Source: an uncultured Selenomonadales bacterium (GTDB taxonomy: Bacteria; Bacillota_C; Negativicutes; Selenomonadales; Selenomonadaceae). From it: DNA of 8,155 nt. The notes under the pieces were generated by a model that did no database searches, was not told the origin of the DNA, and saw only the letters and a list, made by a program, of their open reading frames with translations. Positions 1 to 6,195 of this stretch are shown one piece after another; the stretch's first letter is position 1; each line of letters opens with the position of its first letter. The DNA lies in the NCBI GenBank assembly GCA_946407175.1, contig CAMJNB010000042.1, forward strand, positions 1 to 8,155, read 5' to 3'. The position numbers were made by a program, and so were the translations under genes.

Positions 1-393
1 ATTAATAAACGTTCGGTAGTAATAGGGACGCTTGTCAATAAATTGCAGCGCCTTATTTAAAAAATCGGGATCCCCCTTGCGCCACTCATCCATTTCCGCC
101 TTAGTTTTATTTCCGCCGTTCGGTAGCCAGATAGTTGATTCGTACGTACCCATTAAGTAGTAGTACAGCATCATCTGTTCATGATTTCCGCGCAGTGCCA
201 CGACGTTCGGCATTTTGCTTATTTGCATTGCCCATTGCAAACAGTGCAGATTTTCAGTTCCTCTGTCTACGTAGTCGCCGAGTAAGATTAGAAAATCCTG
301 CGCGGGATCGAAATTAATTTTGTTGAAGACAGAAGACAACCTGTCAAAGCGTCCGTGAATGTCGCCTATCGCCAAAATTCTTTTGTACTGCAT
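1..393 (-). CDS. Ser/Thr protein phosphatase-type metallophosphoesterase (C-terminus cut off by window edge)
   Basis: The reading frame opens at an ATG at 393 and runs off the window at base 1, giving the first 131 residues. The PPP-family metallophosphatase signatures are all present and correctly spaced: GDIHG (residues 10-14, metal ligands D11 and H13), GDYVDRG (39-45, D40) and RGNHE (68-72, N70/H71). The family binds two metal ions and removes phosphate from phosphoserine/phosphothreonine or from small phosphoesters; the substrate here cannot be told. Bacterial members are usually 200-250 residues, so roughly half is visible. A GGAG ribosome binding site lies 9 bases before the ATG, and an extended -10 promoter lies just upstream, so the gene is probably transcribed on its own, separately from the tRNA operon behind it. 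The protein is likely cytoplasmic: it begins directly with the first catalytic strand and has no signal peptide. Confidence 0.9.
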   Translation of the reverse strand, partial: MQYKRILAIGDIHGRFDRLSSVFNKINFDPAQDFLILLGDYVDRGTENLHCLQWAMQISKMPNVVALRGNHEQMMLYYYLMGTYESTIWLPNGGNKTKAEMDEWRKGDPDFLNKALQFIDKRPYYYRTFIN

Positions 394-419
394 AATTTAT
401 CGCTCCAAACTTTTTGAAA

Positions 420-448
420 ATTATAACATACACGGCGTAAATTTTGAA
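420..448 (-). promoter_or_regulatory. Extended -10 sigma-A-type promoter for the phosphatase gene
   Basis: On the minus strand, TATAAT (420-425) is preceded by TGT, making a TGnTATAAT extended -10. A partial -35, TTCAAA (443-448, four of six matches to TTGACA), sits at the ideal 17-base spacing. It lies between the tRNA terminator and the phosphatase start, which predicts a leader of about 20 bases. Confidence 0.75.
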
Positions 449-461
449 TAAATATGCAGAC

Positions 462-485
462 AAAAAAATACCGCATTTCTGCGGC
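462..485 (-). terminator. Rho-independent terminator of the tRNA-Val operon
   Basis: On the minus strand, CCGCA-GAAA-TGCGG (471-484) forms a five-pair hairpin with a GAAA tetraloop, extendable by a G-U pair at 470/485 if a one-base shift is allowed. It is followed by TA and a run of seven T (462-468). It lies 43 bases after the CCA end of the last tRNA and before the phosphatase promoter. Confidence 0.8.
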
Positions 486-527
486 TAAATGACTGACCTT
501 TTTATGTTACAAAATAAATTTCAAATT

Positions 528-603
528 TGGTGCTTACTGAGGGATTCGAACCCCCGACCTCCTCCATGTGACGGAGATGCTCTACCAACTGAGCTAAGTA
601 AGC
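528..603 (-). tRNA. tRNA-Val (anticodon CAC)
   Basis: A complete 76-base cloverleaf on the minus strand. The acceptor stem GCTTACT/AGTAAGC pairs fully, the D stem is GCTC/GAGC, and the anticodon stem is TCTCC/GGAGG with loop GTCACAT, giving anticodon CAC. The T arm is GGGGG-TTCGAAT-CCCTC, followed by A73 and an encoded CCA. A35, C36 and A73 agree with valine identity. Position 32 of the anticodon loop is G rather than the usual pyrimidine, a small oddity. It reads GUG codons and is the second gene of a two-tRNA operon, 12 bases after tRNA-Val(GAC). Confidence 0.93.
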
Positions 604-615
604 CGAAAATTAAAA

Positions 616-692
616 TGGTGGGATTAACAGAACTCGAATCTGTGACCCCTTCGATGTCAACGAAGTACTCTAACCATCTGAGCTATAATCCC
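616..692 (-). tRNA. tRNA-Val (anticodon GAC)
   Basis: A complete 77-base cloverleaf on the minus strand. The acceptor stem GGGATTA/TAATCCC is perfect, the D stem is GCTC/GAGT with one G-U pair, and the anticodon stem is CTTCG/CGAAG with loop TTGACAT, giving anticodon GAC. The T arm is ACAGA-TTCGAGT-TCTGT, followed by A73 and an encoded CCA. It reads GUC/GUU codons. It is the first gene of the operon, starting 21 bases after the -10 element of a consensus promoter. Confidence 0.95.
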
Positions 693-713
693 ACGTCGTT
701 TTAGACAAGCGGT

Positions 714-742
714 ATTATAGCCACTAATTAAATTTCTGTCAA
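714..742 (-). promoter_or_regulatory. Perfect-consensus sigma-A promoter of the tRNA-Val operon
   Basis: On the minus strand, TTGACA (737-742) and TATAAT (714-719) are separated by exactly 17 bases. Both hexamers match the consensus at every position, as expected for a strong stable-RNA promoter. The sequence upstream of -35 (743-752) is A/T-rich on both strands and could act as an UP element; that part is inference. Confidence 0.92.
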
Positions 743-769
743 GAAAAATTTTTACGCGCCTTTCGCACT

Positions 770-860
770 GCCGATTCAAGTTATAAATTTAGCGCCGATT
801 TATTTTATAAGCTTAACACAGATTTCATTTATAAACTTAACGCCGATTCAATTCAAAAAC
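770..860. repeat. Degenerate 24-bp tandem repeat, nearly four copies, between divergent promoters
   Basis: Units begin at 770, 794, 818 and 842 (the last is incomplete). Units 1 and 2 match at 18 of 24 positions and units 2 and 3 at 19 of 24. The shared pattern is GCCGATT, a variable four to five bases, then TTATAARYTTAAC. The core contains the short palindromes TTATAA and (in unit 2) AAGCTT. The array fills the gap between the tRNA-Val promoter on one strand and the proC promoter on the other. It has no spacers, so it is not CRISPR. It may be a set of protein-binding sites or merely a slippage-generated repeat; nothing in the window decides this. Confidence 0.75.
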
Positions 861-879
861 TTTTTCATTTGTCGAAACG

Positions 880-908
880 TTGATTTTTCCGCGCAGATTT
901 TGTATAAT
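880..908 (+). promoter_or_regulatory. Sigma-A-type promoter for proC
   Basis: TTGATT (880-885) and TATAAT (903-908) are spaced by 17 bases. Transcription would begin near 915, giving a leader of about 20 bases that carries the AAAGGA ribosome binding site before the ATG at 936. It points away from the tRNA promoter. Confidence 0.75.
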
Positions 909-935
909 CGAAAAAAATTTTGAAAGGATATTGTT

Positions 936-1766
936 ATGGAGACAGAAACTTATGACCTTAATGAAAGTGAACTTTATGTAGGTTTTGTCGGCGGCGGCGC
1001 GTTGACCGAATCGATTATCAACGCAATACGCGGAACTTTTTTGACTTCCGGCAATATTTTTGTCTCCGAACACAAACATAAACGTTGCACGGAACTTAAA
1101 AACCATTACCGCGTAAATGCCTCTGTCGGCGTTGACCCCTTCATTGACAAAGTAAAAATTTTGGTTATCGCCGTTAAGCCGAAAGACGCGCCTGCCGCAT
1201 TTGCCGAAATCAGAAATAAAATTACGCTTAACACCATACTTGTTTCGGTAATTGCCGGTTTGAAAATCGAGATTATAGAAAAATTTTTTCCGCACAGTCC
1301 GATAGTTCGCGCAATGCCGAATGTACCGATTAGAGTCGGCGAAGGGATGACGGCGTACACCGTGAACAATAAGGCTACCAATTCCGATAAAAAACTTGTT
1401 GAGCAGTTTTGGTCGTCAATCGGCAGAGCGATAGAGCTTGACGAAAGATTTATGGACGCGGTAACGGGCTTGAGCGGCTCCGGTCCCGCCTACGCATTTA
1501 TGATGATTGACGCGCTTGCCGAAGGTGGAGTAGCCGCAGGTTTGACACGTGCCGACGCGCAGGAACTTGCCGCACAGACTTTACTCGGTGCCGCCAAAAT
1601 GGTTTTGGAAACCGGCGAACACCCCGCCGCACTTCGTGACAAGGTTACCAGTCCCGCCGGTACGACGATTGAAGGCATTAGAGTTTTGGAAAAAAGCGGC
1701 ATTAGAAGTGCGCTGATTGAGGCTGTTATTGCCGCTACAGAAAAATCACGGTTGCTCGGTAGCTGA
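936..1766 (+). CDS. proC: Pyrroline-5-carboxylate reductase
   Basis: This enzyme catalyses the last step of proline synthesis, the NAD(P)H-dependent reduction of 1-pyrroline-5-carboxylate to L-proline, in the cytoplasm. The 276-residue product has the usual family length. An N-terminal Rossmann fold begins with GFVGGG (16-21), followed by AVKP (79-82) and RAMPN (125-129). The C-terminal dimerisation/substrate domain shows the family signature GLSGSGPAY (178-186) and DKVTSPAGTTIEG (235-247). The start is supported by AAAGGA seven bases upstream and by the promoter at 880-908. Two details are atypical: about a dozen extra residues precede the first strand, and the dinucleotide loop reads GGGALTE where family members usually have a GxGxMA-like sequence. 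It is the first gene of a plus-strand unit with folD and a membrane phosphoesterase; the three have no shared pathway. Confidence 0.95.
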   Translation: METETYDLNESELYVGFVGGGALTESIINAIRGTFLTSGNIFVSEHKHKRCTELKNHYRVNASVGVDPFIDKVKILVIAVKPKDAPAAFAEIRNKITLNTILVSVIAGLKIEIIEKFFPHSPIVRAMPNVPIRVGEGMTAYTVNNKATNSDKKLVEQFWSSIGRAIELDERFMDAVTGLSGSGPAYAFMMIDALAEGGVAAGLTRADAQELAAQTLLGAAKMVLETGEHPAALRDKVTSPAGTTIEGIRVLEKSGIRSALIEAVIAATEKSRLLGS

Positions 1767-1793
1767 TTAGGGAAAAGGATTTATAAGATAACG

Positions 1794-1821
1794 GCTAATA
1801 GCTAATAACTAACAGCTGAAA
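1794..1821. repeat. Heptanucleotide tandem array 1 (proC-folD gap), 4 units
   Basis: Four in-phase 7-base units lie at 1794, 1801, 1808 and 1815: GCTAATA, GCTAATA, ACTAACA, GCTGAAA. The following bases TTTAGAG run into the folD ribosome binding site. The array starts 28 bases after the proC stop codon. It belongs to the same family as the arrays at 2700, 3924, 6161 and 8001. Confidence 0.8.
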
Positions 1822-1837
1822 TTTAGAGGATAGAATA

Positions 1838-2704
1838 ATGACTGCAAAAATTTTGTATGGAAAAGAATTTGCCGCAAAAATTAAAGAATCTGCGCGGCTT
1901 GAAATTGAAGATATAAAAAATAAATTCGGCGTGACGGCGGGTCTTGCCGTGATAATCGTAGGTGAAAATCCCGCGTCGCAAGTCTACGTGAGAAATAAAC
2001 ATAAAACCTGCGAAGAACTCGGCATAAAGTCCGAAGTCATTGCCATGCCGGAAACGTCGACTAAAGAAGAGTTGCTGGCTAAAATTGACGAATTAAACGC
2101 GGCGAAGGACATTCACGGCATTTTGGTACAACTGCCCCTGCCCGACGCGATTAAGGCGCATTCTGAAGAGATTTTGAACCGCATTGACCCGCTGAAAGAT
2201 GTTGACGGTTTTCACCCAATGAACGTTGGCAAACTGGTTACCGGCAGTCCCGCGCTTGTACCGTGTACGCCTGCAGGTTGTCTTGAAATGCTTGACCTTG
2301 CAGGAATTGATATCGACGGCAAACGCGCAGTTATAATCGGACGCAGTAACATTGTCGGCAAACCTATGCTCCACCTTTTAATGGCGCGTCACGCTACGGT
2401 TACGGTATGTCATTCGCATACAAAAAATTTGGCGGACATTACGCGCGAGGCTGAAATTTTAGTTGCGGCAATGGGCAAACCGAAATTTGTCACTGCGGAT
2501 ATGATTAAGCCCGGCGCAACGGTGATTGACGTCGGAATAAACAGAATAGCGCCGAAAAAATTGGTTGGCGACGTTGACTTTGACGCGGCAGTTGAAGTGG
2601 CGGGAGCGATAACTCCGGTACCCGGCGGCGTCGGTCTTTTAACCGTTGCAATGCTTATGAAAAATGTTGTGAAGGCGGTAAAGTTGCAATTACAAATTTC
2701 CTGA
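1838..2704 (+). CDS. folD: Bifunctional methylenetetrahydrofolate dehydrogenase / methenyltetrahydrofolate cyclohydrolase
   Basis: FolD interconverts 5,10-methylene-, 5,10-methenyl- and 10-formyl-tetrahydrofolate with NADP(H), supplying one-carbon units for purine, formyl-methionine and thymidylate synthesis. The 288-residue length is typical. Visible landmarks are YVRNK (50-54) with the catalytic Tyr50 and Lys54, VQLPLP (97-102), KDVDGF (120-125), the nucleotide-binding GRSNIVGKP (168-176), and the C-terminal family signature PVPGGVGLLTVAML (260-273). All key residues are present. An AGAGGA ribosome binding site lies 7-8 bases before the ATG. The gene follows proC after 71 bases, and its TGA stop lies inside the heptamer array that fills the gap to the next gene. 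Confidence 0.97.
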   Translation: MTAKILYGKEFAAKIKESARLEIEDIKNKFGVTAGLAVIIVGENPASQVYVRNKHKTCEELGIKSEVIAMPETSTKEELLAKIDELNAAKDIHGILVQLPLPDAIKAHSEEILNRIDPLKDVDGFHPMNVGKLVTGSPALVPCTPAGCLEMLDLAGIDIDGKRAVIIGRSNIVGKPMLHLLMARHATVTVCHSHTKNLADITREAEILVAAMGKPKFVTADMIKPGATVIDVGINRIAPKKLVGDVDFDAAVEVAGAITPVPGGVGLLTVAMLMKNVVKAVKLQLQIS

Positions 2705-2734
2705 AAGCTGTAAGCTGAAAGCTACAAGCTAGCC
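2700..2734. repeat. Heptanucleotide tandem array 2 (folD stop to next gene), 5 units
   Basis: Five in-phase 7-base units: CCTGAAA, GCTGTAA, GCTGAAA, GCTACAA, GCTAGCC, with consensus GCTNNAA. The first unit contains the folD stop codon (TGA, 2702-2704), and the last ends just before the GAGG ribosome binding site of the downstream phosphoesterase. GCTGAAA is shared exactly with array 1. Confidence 0.85.
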
Positions 2735-2748
2735 TTTGAGGTAAAAAA

Positions 2749-3924
2749 ATGTTTTTAATATACGTATTCGGATTTTTGGCGTTGATTGTCGCACTCGGAT
2801 TAATCAGCGTCACTTTTTTATTGGACGGTCGCGGCAGACGTCATATGTACAAAATAATTGTCGGCGTGGACTTGGCAATAATCGCGCTTACAATGCTGGG
2901 CTTTGCAATTCGCGCCAACATTCCCAACGCCGTAATTGACGTGTTCGGCAGTTTTTCAACGGTATTTTTGCTGACGCAGTTAATTTGCGGCGGTCTCATC
3001 ATAATAGCGGTAATAGTTCGCGCAGTTTACAGACACTTCCACAAAGAGACGCCGTACAGTCCCGAAAGGCGTCGGATTTTAGCTTACGGCATGGTATATC
3101 CATTAATGTCGCTGGCAGTGTCGCTTTACGGCAACAGGATTGAAAGAATGTCCGTAGTTGAAAGATTTTTTGACATACCGGTAAAAAAATTGCCGCCGGA
3201 ATTGGACGGCTTTAAAATCGCACAGATTTCCGACGTGCATATTGGACCGTACTTTTCATTGGAACGGCTTGTAAGTCTGCTGAATCAAGTTGCGGAAGGT
3301 AAACCGGATTTGTTGGCGATAACCGGCGATATTTTTGACAACGTGGCAATGAACCCGGAGGCAATTAGCATTGTCGACAGCTATACGGACAAGTTTAAAT
3401 ACGGCATTTATTATTGTCACGGCAACCATGAACATCATCGCGGCATTTCGGCGATTGAGGCGCGTTTGGCACAAAGTAAAATTCATTGGCTGGTAAATCG
3501 CTCGGAAAAAGTCACGGCTAATTTGTATATGTTAGGTGTAGATTACCCTGCGGCGGCACCTATAATGAGTTCGGGCGGTCGCGGCGATTTGGATAAGCGC
3601 TTTGAAAATCAAAAACGCGAATTTGTCACGCAGGCGCTTGAAGGCGTACCGTACGATTCTGTTTGCGTGCTACTTGCGCATCACCCTGAATTTATTGACG
3701 ACGGTCGGGAAAAAAATATTCCGCTGACTTTAACCGGTCACACTCACGGCGGGCAGATTGGAATTTTCGGCTATTCACTCCTGCCGCTTTTCAAGTACAC
3801 GCGCGGTATGTTCATAAAGGACGATTGCTACGGTTACGTGCATGCAGGCGTAGGCAGTTGGTTTCCTTACCGGCTTGGCTGTCCGCCTGAAATAGTTTAC
3901 TTCACGCTTAAACCGAAAATTTAG
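2749..3924 (+). CDS. Membrane-anchored metallophosphoesterase, YkuE/YaeI (COG1408-like) type
   Basis: The 391-residue protein begins with four hydrophobic segments (about 2-24, 35-55, 70-91 and 111-127) and continues with a calcineurin-like phosphoesterase domain. Catalytic motifs are SDVHIG (161-166; D162, H164), GDIFDN (193-198; D194), GNHEHH (225-230; N226, H227), LLAHHP (308-313) and GHTHGGQ (330-336; H331, H333), so the dinuclear metal site looks complete. The phosphoesterase domain follows the membrane segments directly. Relatives include B. subtilis YkuE, E. coli YaeI and chlamydial LpxG, a UDP-2,3-diacylglucosamine hydrolase of lipid A synthesis. If the host is a diderm, an envelope-lipid substrate is possible, but the sequence does not prove it. 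A GAGG ribosome binding site precedes the ATG by eight bases. It is probably the last gene of the proC-folD unit; its TAG stop is the seed of the next heptamer array. Confidence 0.9.
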   Translation: MFLIYVFGFLALIVALGLISVTFLLDGRGRRHMYKIIVGVDLAIIALTMLGFAIRANIPNAVIDVFGSFSTVFLLTQLICGGLIIIAVIVRAVYRHFHKETPYSPERRRILAYGMVYPLMSLAVSLYGNRIERMSVVERFFDIPVKKLPPELDGFKIAQISDVHIGPYFSLERLVSLLNQVAEGKPDLLAITGDIFDNVAMNPEAISIVDSYTDKFKYGIYYCHGNHEHHRGISAIEARLAQSKIHWLVNRSEKVTANLYMLGVDYPAAAPIMSSGGRGDLDKRFENQKREFVTQALEGVPYDSVCVLLAHHPEFIDDGREKNIPLTLTGHTHGGQIGIFGYSLLPLFKYTRGMFIKDDCYGYVHAGVGSWFPYRLGCPPEIVYFTLKPKI

Positions 3925-3993
3925 CCTGTAGCCTGTAGCTTGTAGCGGGTAGCTAGTAGCCTACTTCTACCCTCTACATTCTTAATTCTTAAT
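3924..3993. repeat. Heptanucleotide tandem array 3 (after the phosphoesterase), 10 units
   Basis: Ten consecutive 7-base units in one register: GCCTGTA twice, GCTTGTA, GCGGGTA, GCTAGTA, GCCTACT, TCTACCC, TCTACAT, and TCTTAAT twice. The array starts on the last base of the TAG stop codon and ends where the A-tract of the convergent terminator begins. Bases 3942-3952 and 3967-3977 form an imperfect inverted repeat (10 of 11 pairs). Bases 3973-3993 are identical to 8071-8091 in array 5. Confidence 0.88.
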
Positions 3994-4017
3994 AAAAAAA
4001 AAAACCGCCGAAGCGGT
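3994..4017 (-). terminator. Rho-independent terminator of the minus-strand operon, possibly bidirectional
   Basis: On the minus strand, ACCGC-TTCG-GCGGT (4004-4017) is a five-pair hairpin with a stable UUCG tetraloop, followed by eleven T (the plus-strand A run 3994-4004). It lies 33 bases after the stop of the PHP gene. In the plus direction the same hairpin has a CGAA loop and is followed by AAA AA and then seven T (4023-4029), so it may also stop the proC-folD transcript, less efficiently. Confidence 0.85.
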
Positions 4018-4050
4018 AAAAATTTTTTTAATGCTTAATCAGCAAACTAA

Positions 4051-4872
4051 TTAAGGCGTATTGCGGAAAAATTTTTCGGCAACTTCATCGGGAATGGTGT
4101 AATCGCCGAGATTGTCAACGTGCCTTGAACCGTTACCGTGAAAGTCACTGCCACCGCCGATTGTCAAATTAAATCTCTTTGCCAGACTTAAATATTTTTG
4201 AATGTCAATAGGACTGTGCGTAGGATAATAAACTTCAAGGGCATCAACTTTTCTGCAAACTTCCTCAACAAGATTATCGTCACCTACAAGACCGGGATGA
4301 GCCAACATAGCCTGTCCGCCTGCCTGTCTTATAACGTCAACTATTTCGTCGACAGTCGGAAAATATCGCGGTGCATAAGCAGGCTTACCTTTACCCAAAA
4401 TCTTTTCAAATACTTCGCGTACACTTTTAAAAGCGCCTTTTTTAACCAACGCTCTTGCAATGTGCGCCCTGCCGATTGAACGGCTGCTCCCCGCAATTTG
4501 AAGGACTTCTGCTTCACGAATATTATACTTTTTTTCCTGCAAATTTTTTATTATCTCGGAAAATCGCGTCCACCTTGCATCAAGTACCTCATTAATCATG
4601 TCAGATAAGGCGCCGTCATAAATATCAATGTTGTAACCTACTATGTGAACATCATGATTTGGATTCAGCGCACTGAACTCAATACCGAAAATAATTCTTA
4701 GGTTTTTGTCGGGGTAAAGCCCGTTTTCATAAATATATTTCACACCGTCAACGGCGTCATGGTCCGTGATGGCAAGATATTTTAATCCAATAGTTTTTGC
4801 CTTGTCTAAAAGTTCTTCCGGCGATAGACTTCCGTCGGAAAAATTTGTATGCGTGTGTAAATCGCTTGCCAT
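4051..4872 (-). CDS. PHP-domain phosphoesterase, RNase AM / TrpH (YciV) type
   Basis: The 273-residue protein carries the PHP metal-binding set in order: DLHTHT (4-9; H6, H8), ITDHD (35-39; D37, H38), GIEF (63-66; E65), VHIVGY (75-80; H76), GRAHIA (134-139; H137), AHPG (191-194; H192) and GSDFHG (241-246; D243, H245). The insertion with GRAHIA and the HPG motif is characteristic of the COG0613 branch. Its studied members hydrolyse 3',5'-nucleoside bisphosphates and trim RNA 5' ends (E. coli RNase AM). The ATG at 4872 was chosen because GAGG precedes it by eight bases; a TTG at 4890 would add six residues but has no ribosome binding site. It follows spoVS after 58 bases, is the last gene of the operon, and is closed by the terminator at 3994-4017. 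Shared transcription with ymdB and rny would fit a role in RNA turnover, which is inference. Confidence 0.9.
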   Translation of the reverse strand: MASDLHTHTNFSDGSLSPEELLDKAKTIGLKYLAITDHDAVDGVKYIYENGLYPDKNLRIIFGIEFSALNPNHDVHIVGYNIDIYDGALSDMINEVLDARWTRFSEIIKNLQEKKYNIREAEVLQIAGSSRSIGRAHIARALVKKGAFKSVREVFEKILGKGKPAYAPRYFPTVDEIVDVIRQAGGQAMLAHPGLVGDDNLVEEVCRKVDALEVYYPTHSPIDIQKYLSLAKRFNLTIGGGSDFHGNGSRHVDNLGDYTIPDEVAEKFFRNTP

Positions 4873-4930
4873 GAATCTTACCTCACTCAAAATCGTCAGA
4901 CAGCCAATTTGCTAAACGGCAGTCCTAAAA

Positions 4931-5191
4931 TCAGCGCGGTTCGACGATAAGTTTAATTGCAGTACGTTCACTGCCGTCAATTTCAATATCGGTGAATGCG
5001 GGAATGCAAATGAGATCCACTCCATGCGGCGCAACGAAACCGCGCGCAATGGCAACGGCTTTTACTGCCTGATTCAGCGCACCTGCCCCGATAGCCTGCA
5101 TTTCTGCTATGCCGCTTTCACGAATTACTCCCGCAAGGGCACCCGCCACCGAATTTGGGTTGGACTTAGCCGATACTTTCAGGATTTCCAT
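4931..5191 (-). CDS. spoVS: Stage V sporulation protein S
   Basis: The product is 86 residues, the same length as B. subtilis SpoVS, and nearly every block of that protein is recognisable: MEILKVSAKSNPNSVAGAL at the start, QAIGAGALNQAVKAVAIARG in the middle and RTAIKLIVEPR at the end. The fold is Alba-like, and the protein is thought to be a nucleic-acid-binding regulator. In B. subtilis it is needed for late sporulation stages and affects septation, but homologues also occur in non-sporulating bacteria. The ATG at 5191 has GGAG eight bases upstream; a longer frame upstream exists but lacks support. It lies 170 bases after ymdB, matching the B. subtilis order, and 58 bases before the PHP gene. 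A sigma-H-like promoter stands in the 170-base gap. Confidence 0.97.
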   Translation of the reverse strand: MEILKVSAKSNPNSVAGALAGVIRESGIAEMQAIGAGALNQAVKAVAIARGFVAPHGVDLICIPAFTDIEIDGSERTAIKLIVEPR

Positions 5192-5253
5192 AAATGTTTC
5201 TCCTCTCTTGTTGCATACGATGCCTTTGCTATGCACGTTTGCATTTTCGGTAT

Positions 5254-5282
5254 TAATTCTTCAAGTACAGCAAAAATCCTTC
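5254..5282 (-). promoter_or_regulatory. Candidate sigma-H promoter upstream of spoVS
   Basis: On the minus strand, GAAGGATTT (5274-5282) matches the -35 pattern RNAGGAWWW at every defined position. GAAGAATTA (5254-5262) matches the -10 pattern RNNGAATWW at every defined position, and the spacer is 11 bases, within the 11-12 expected. Transcription would start about 55 bases before the spoVS ATG. In B. subtilis, spoVS is transcribed by sigma-H, which strengthens the call. No good sigma-A promoter was seen in the gap. Chance matches in AT-rich DNA are possible. Confidence 0.55.
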
Positions 5283-5361
5283 ACTCTATTGTTGAATTTT
5301 TAAACTACATATAACAAAGTTGTGACTTTTTTTTCACTTGATAGACGATTAAAATAACGAT

Positions 5362-6147
5362 TTACCCTTCAACAATTCTTATGCGCTCTACCTTTGTCGT
5401 TAAGTTTGTCTTGTCGTCAATCTCAATCAGCAACGCGCAATAGGTGCAAGGCGGAGTTTCAGACGGTTCAAATTTTGCGGGAAGACATGTAATAAATTTT
5501 TTCATAATAGGTTCAATCTGCATGCCGATAACCGAATTAAGCGGACCGGTCATACCTAAATCAGTAATGTAGGCGGTACCTTTCGGCAAAATTCTCTCAT
5601 CGGCAGTTTGTACGTGTGTATGAGTACCTGCAACGGCGGTGACTCTGCCGTCAAGCAAGTAGCCCATAACCATTTTTTCGGACGTTGCCTCTGCGTGAAA
5701 GTCAACCAAAATTATGTCACATTCGCGCTTAATTTTTTTCAAAATTTCTTCTGCGCTGACGAAGGGACAGTCAACCGGCGGCATGAAAGTACGTCCGATT
5801 AAATTTATAACGCCGATATTTTTTGCACGGTAAGGGTAAATACAATATCCTTTGCCCGGCGTTGTACCTTCGGGATAATTGGCGGGACGTATTAAAAAGG
5901 GTTCGCGCTCCAAAAGATTTTCAATGCCTTTTTGATCCCAAACGTGATTGCCTGTCGTTACGATATCGGCGCCGCCGGATAAAATTTCATTCAAAGTACT
6001 TTCGGTCACGCCTTTACCGTGCGCTATGTTTTCGCCGTTGACAACAACCACGTCAATATTTTTTTCGCGCTTTAATTCCTTTGTACGTTTGCAAAATAGA
6101 TTTCTGCCGAGCCTGCCGAAAATATCTCCTACCATTAAAATGCGCAA
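5362..6147 (-). CDS. ymdB: YmdB-family metallophosphoesterase (2',3'-cyclic nucleotide phosphodiesterase)
   Basis: The 261-residue protein matches the YmdB family (TIGR00282-type) from end to end. Metal-binding residues are D8 (VGDIFG), E39 and N40 (NGEN), N67 and H68 (GNHVWD), H151 (DFHAEATSEK) and H176/H178 (GTHTHVQTAD). B. subtilis YmdB hydrolyses 2',3'-cyclic nucleotides, influences the choice between motility and biofilm, and has been linked to RNase Y. The start is a TTG at 6147, seven bases after AGGAG; the next in-frame ATG would cut off the first strand and leave no ribosome binding site. The gene lies 36 bases after the alcohol dehydrogenase, within the heptamer array at 6161-6195. 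Elsewhere it usually follows rny directly; here two genes intervene. Confidence 0.95.
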   Translation of the reverse strand: MRILMVGDIFGRLGRNLFCKRTKELKREKNIDVVVVNGENIAHGKGVTESTLNEILSGGADIVTTGNHVWDQKGIENLLEREPFLIRPANYPEGTTPGKGYCIYPYRAKNIGVINLIGRTFMPPVDCPFVSAEEILKKIKRECDIILVDFHAEATSEKMVMGYLLDGRVTAVAGTHTHVQTADERILPKGTAYITDLGMTGPLNSVIGMQIEPIMKKFITCLPAKFEPSETPPCTYCALLIEIDDKTNLTTKVERIRIVEG

Positions 6148-6160
6148 AGAAATTCTCCTT

Positions 6161-6195
6161 TTTTAGCTTAGAGCTTAGAACTGTTAGTGATTAGC
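6161..6195. repeat. Heptanucleotide tandem array 4 (ADH stop to ymdB), 5 units
   Basis: Read on the minus strand, five in-phase 7-base units run from 6195 down to 6161: GCTAATC, ACTAACA, GTTCTAA, GCTCTAA, GCTAAAA. The first unit and part of the second encode the last residues of the alcohol dehydrogenase and its TAA stop, so the array extends into the coding sequence. The last unit abuts the AGGAG site of ymdB. Its first two units resemble array 1 (GCTAATA, ACTAACA). Confidence 0.82.

Noticed and set aside
489..704. 71-residue plus-strand open frame spanning the tRNA genes
   Set aside because: It is the antisense translation of two tRNA-Val genes (the LLRDSNPRPPP-type peptide is a well-known artefact of this kind). 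It has no ribosome binding site.
770..860. Possible CRISPR array at the 24-bp repeats
   Set aside because: Copies are directly adjoining with no unique spacers, are too degenerate, and no cas genes are present.
837..1381. Minus-strand open frames opposite proC (837-1295 and 1106-1381)
   Set aside because: They lie wholly or largely opposite a certain proC gene, have no recognisable domains, and the first would overlap the proC promoter.
4873..4890. Longer PHP protein starting at a TTG (4890)
   Set aside because: The ATG at 4872 has a GAGG site at proper distance and begins just before the DLHTHT motif, as in relatives; the TTG has no ribosome binding site.
5192..5236. Longer SpoVS with 15 extra residues
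   Set aside because: The ATG at 5191 has GGAG upstream and gives exactly the 86-residue SpoVS; the extra codons would cover the ribosome binding site and have no family support.
5316..5335. Possible terminator between ymdB and spoVS (GTGA...TCAC around an A/T run)
   Set aside because: The stem has only four pairs with an eight-base or longer loop and no following T run, so it is too weak to call.
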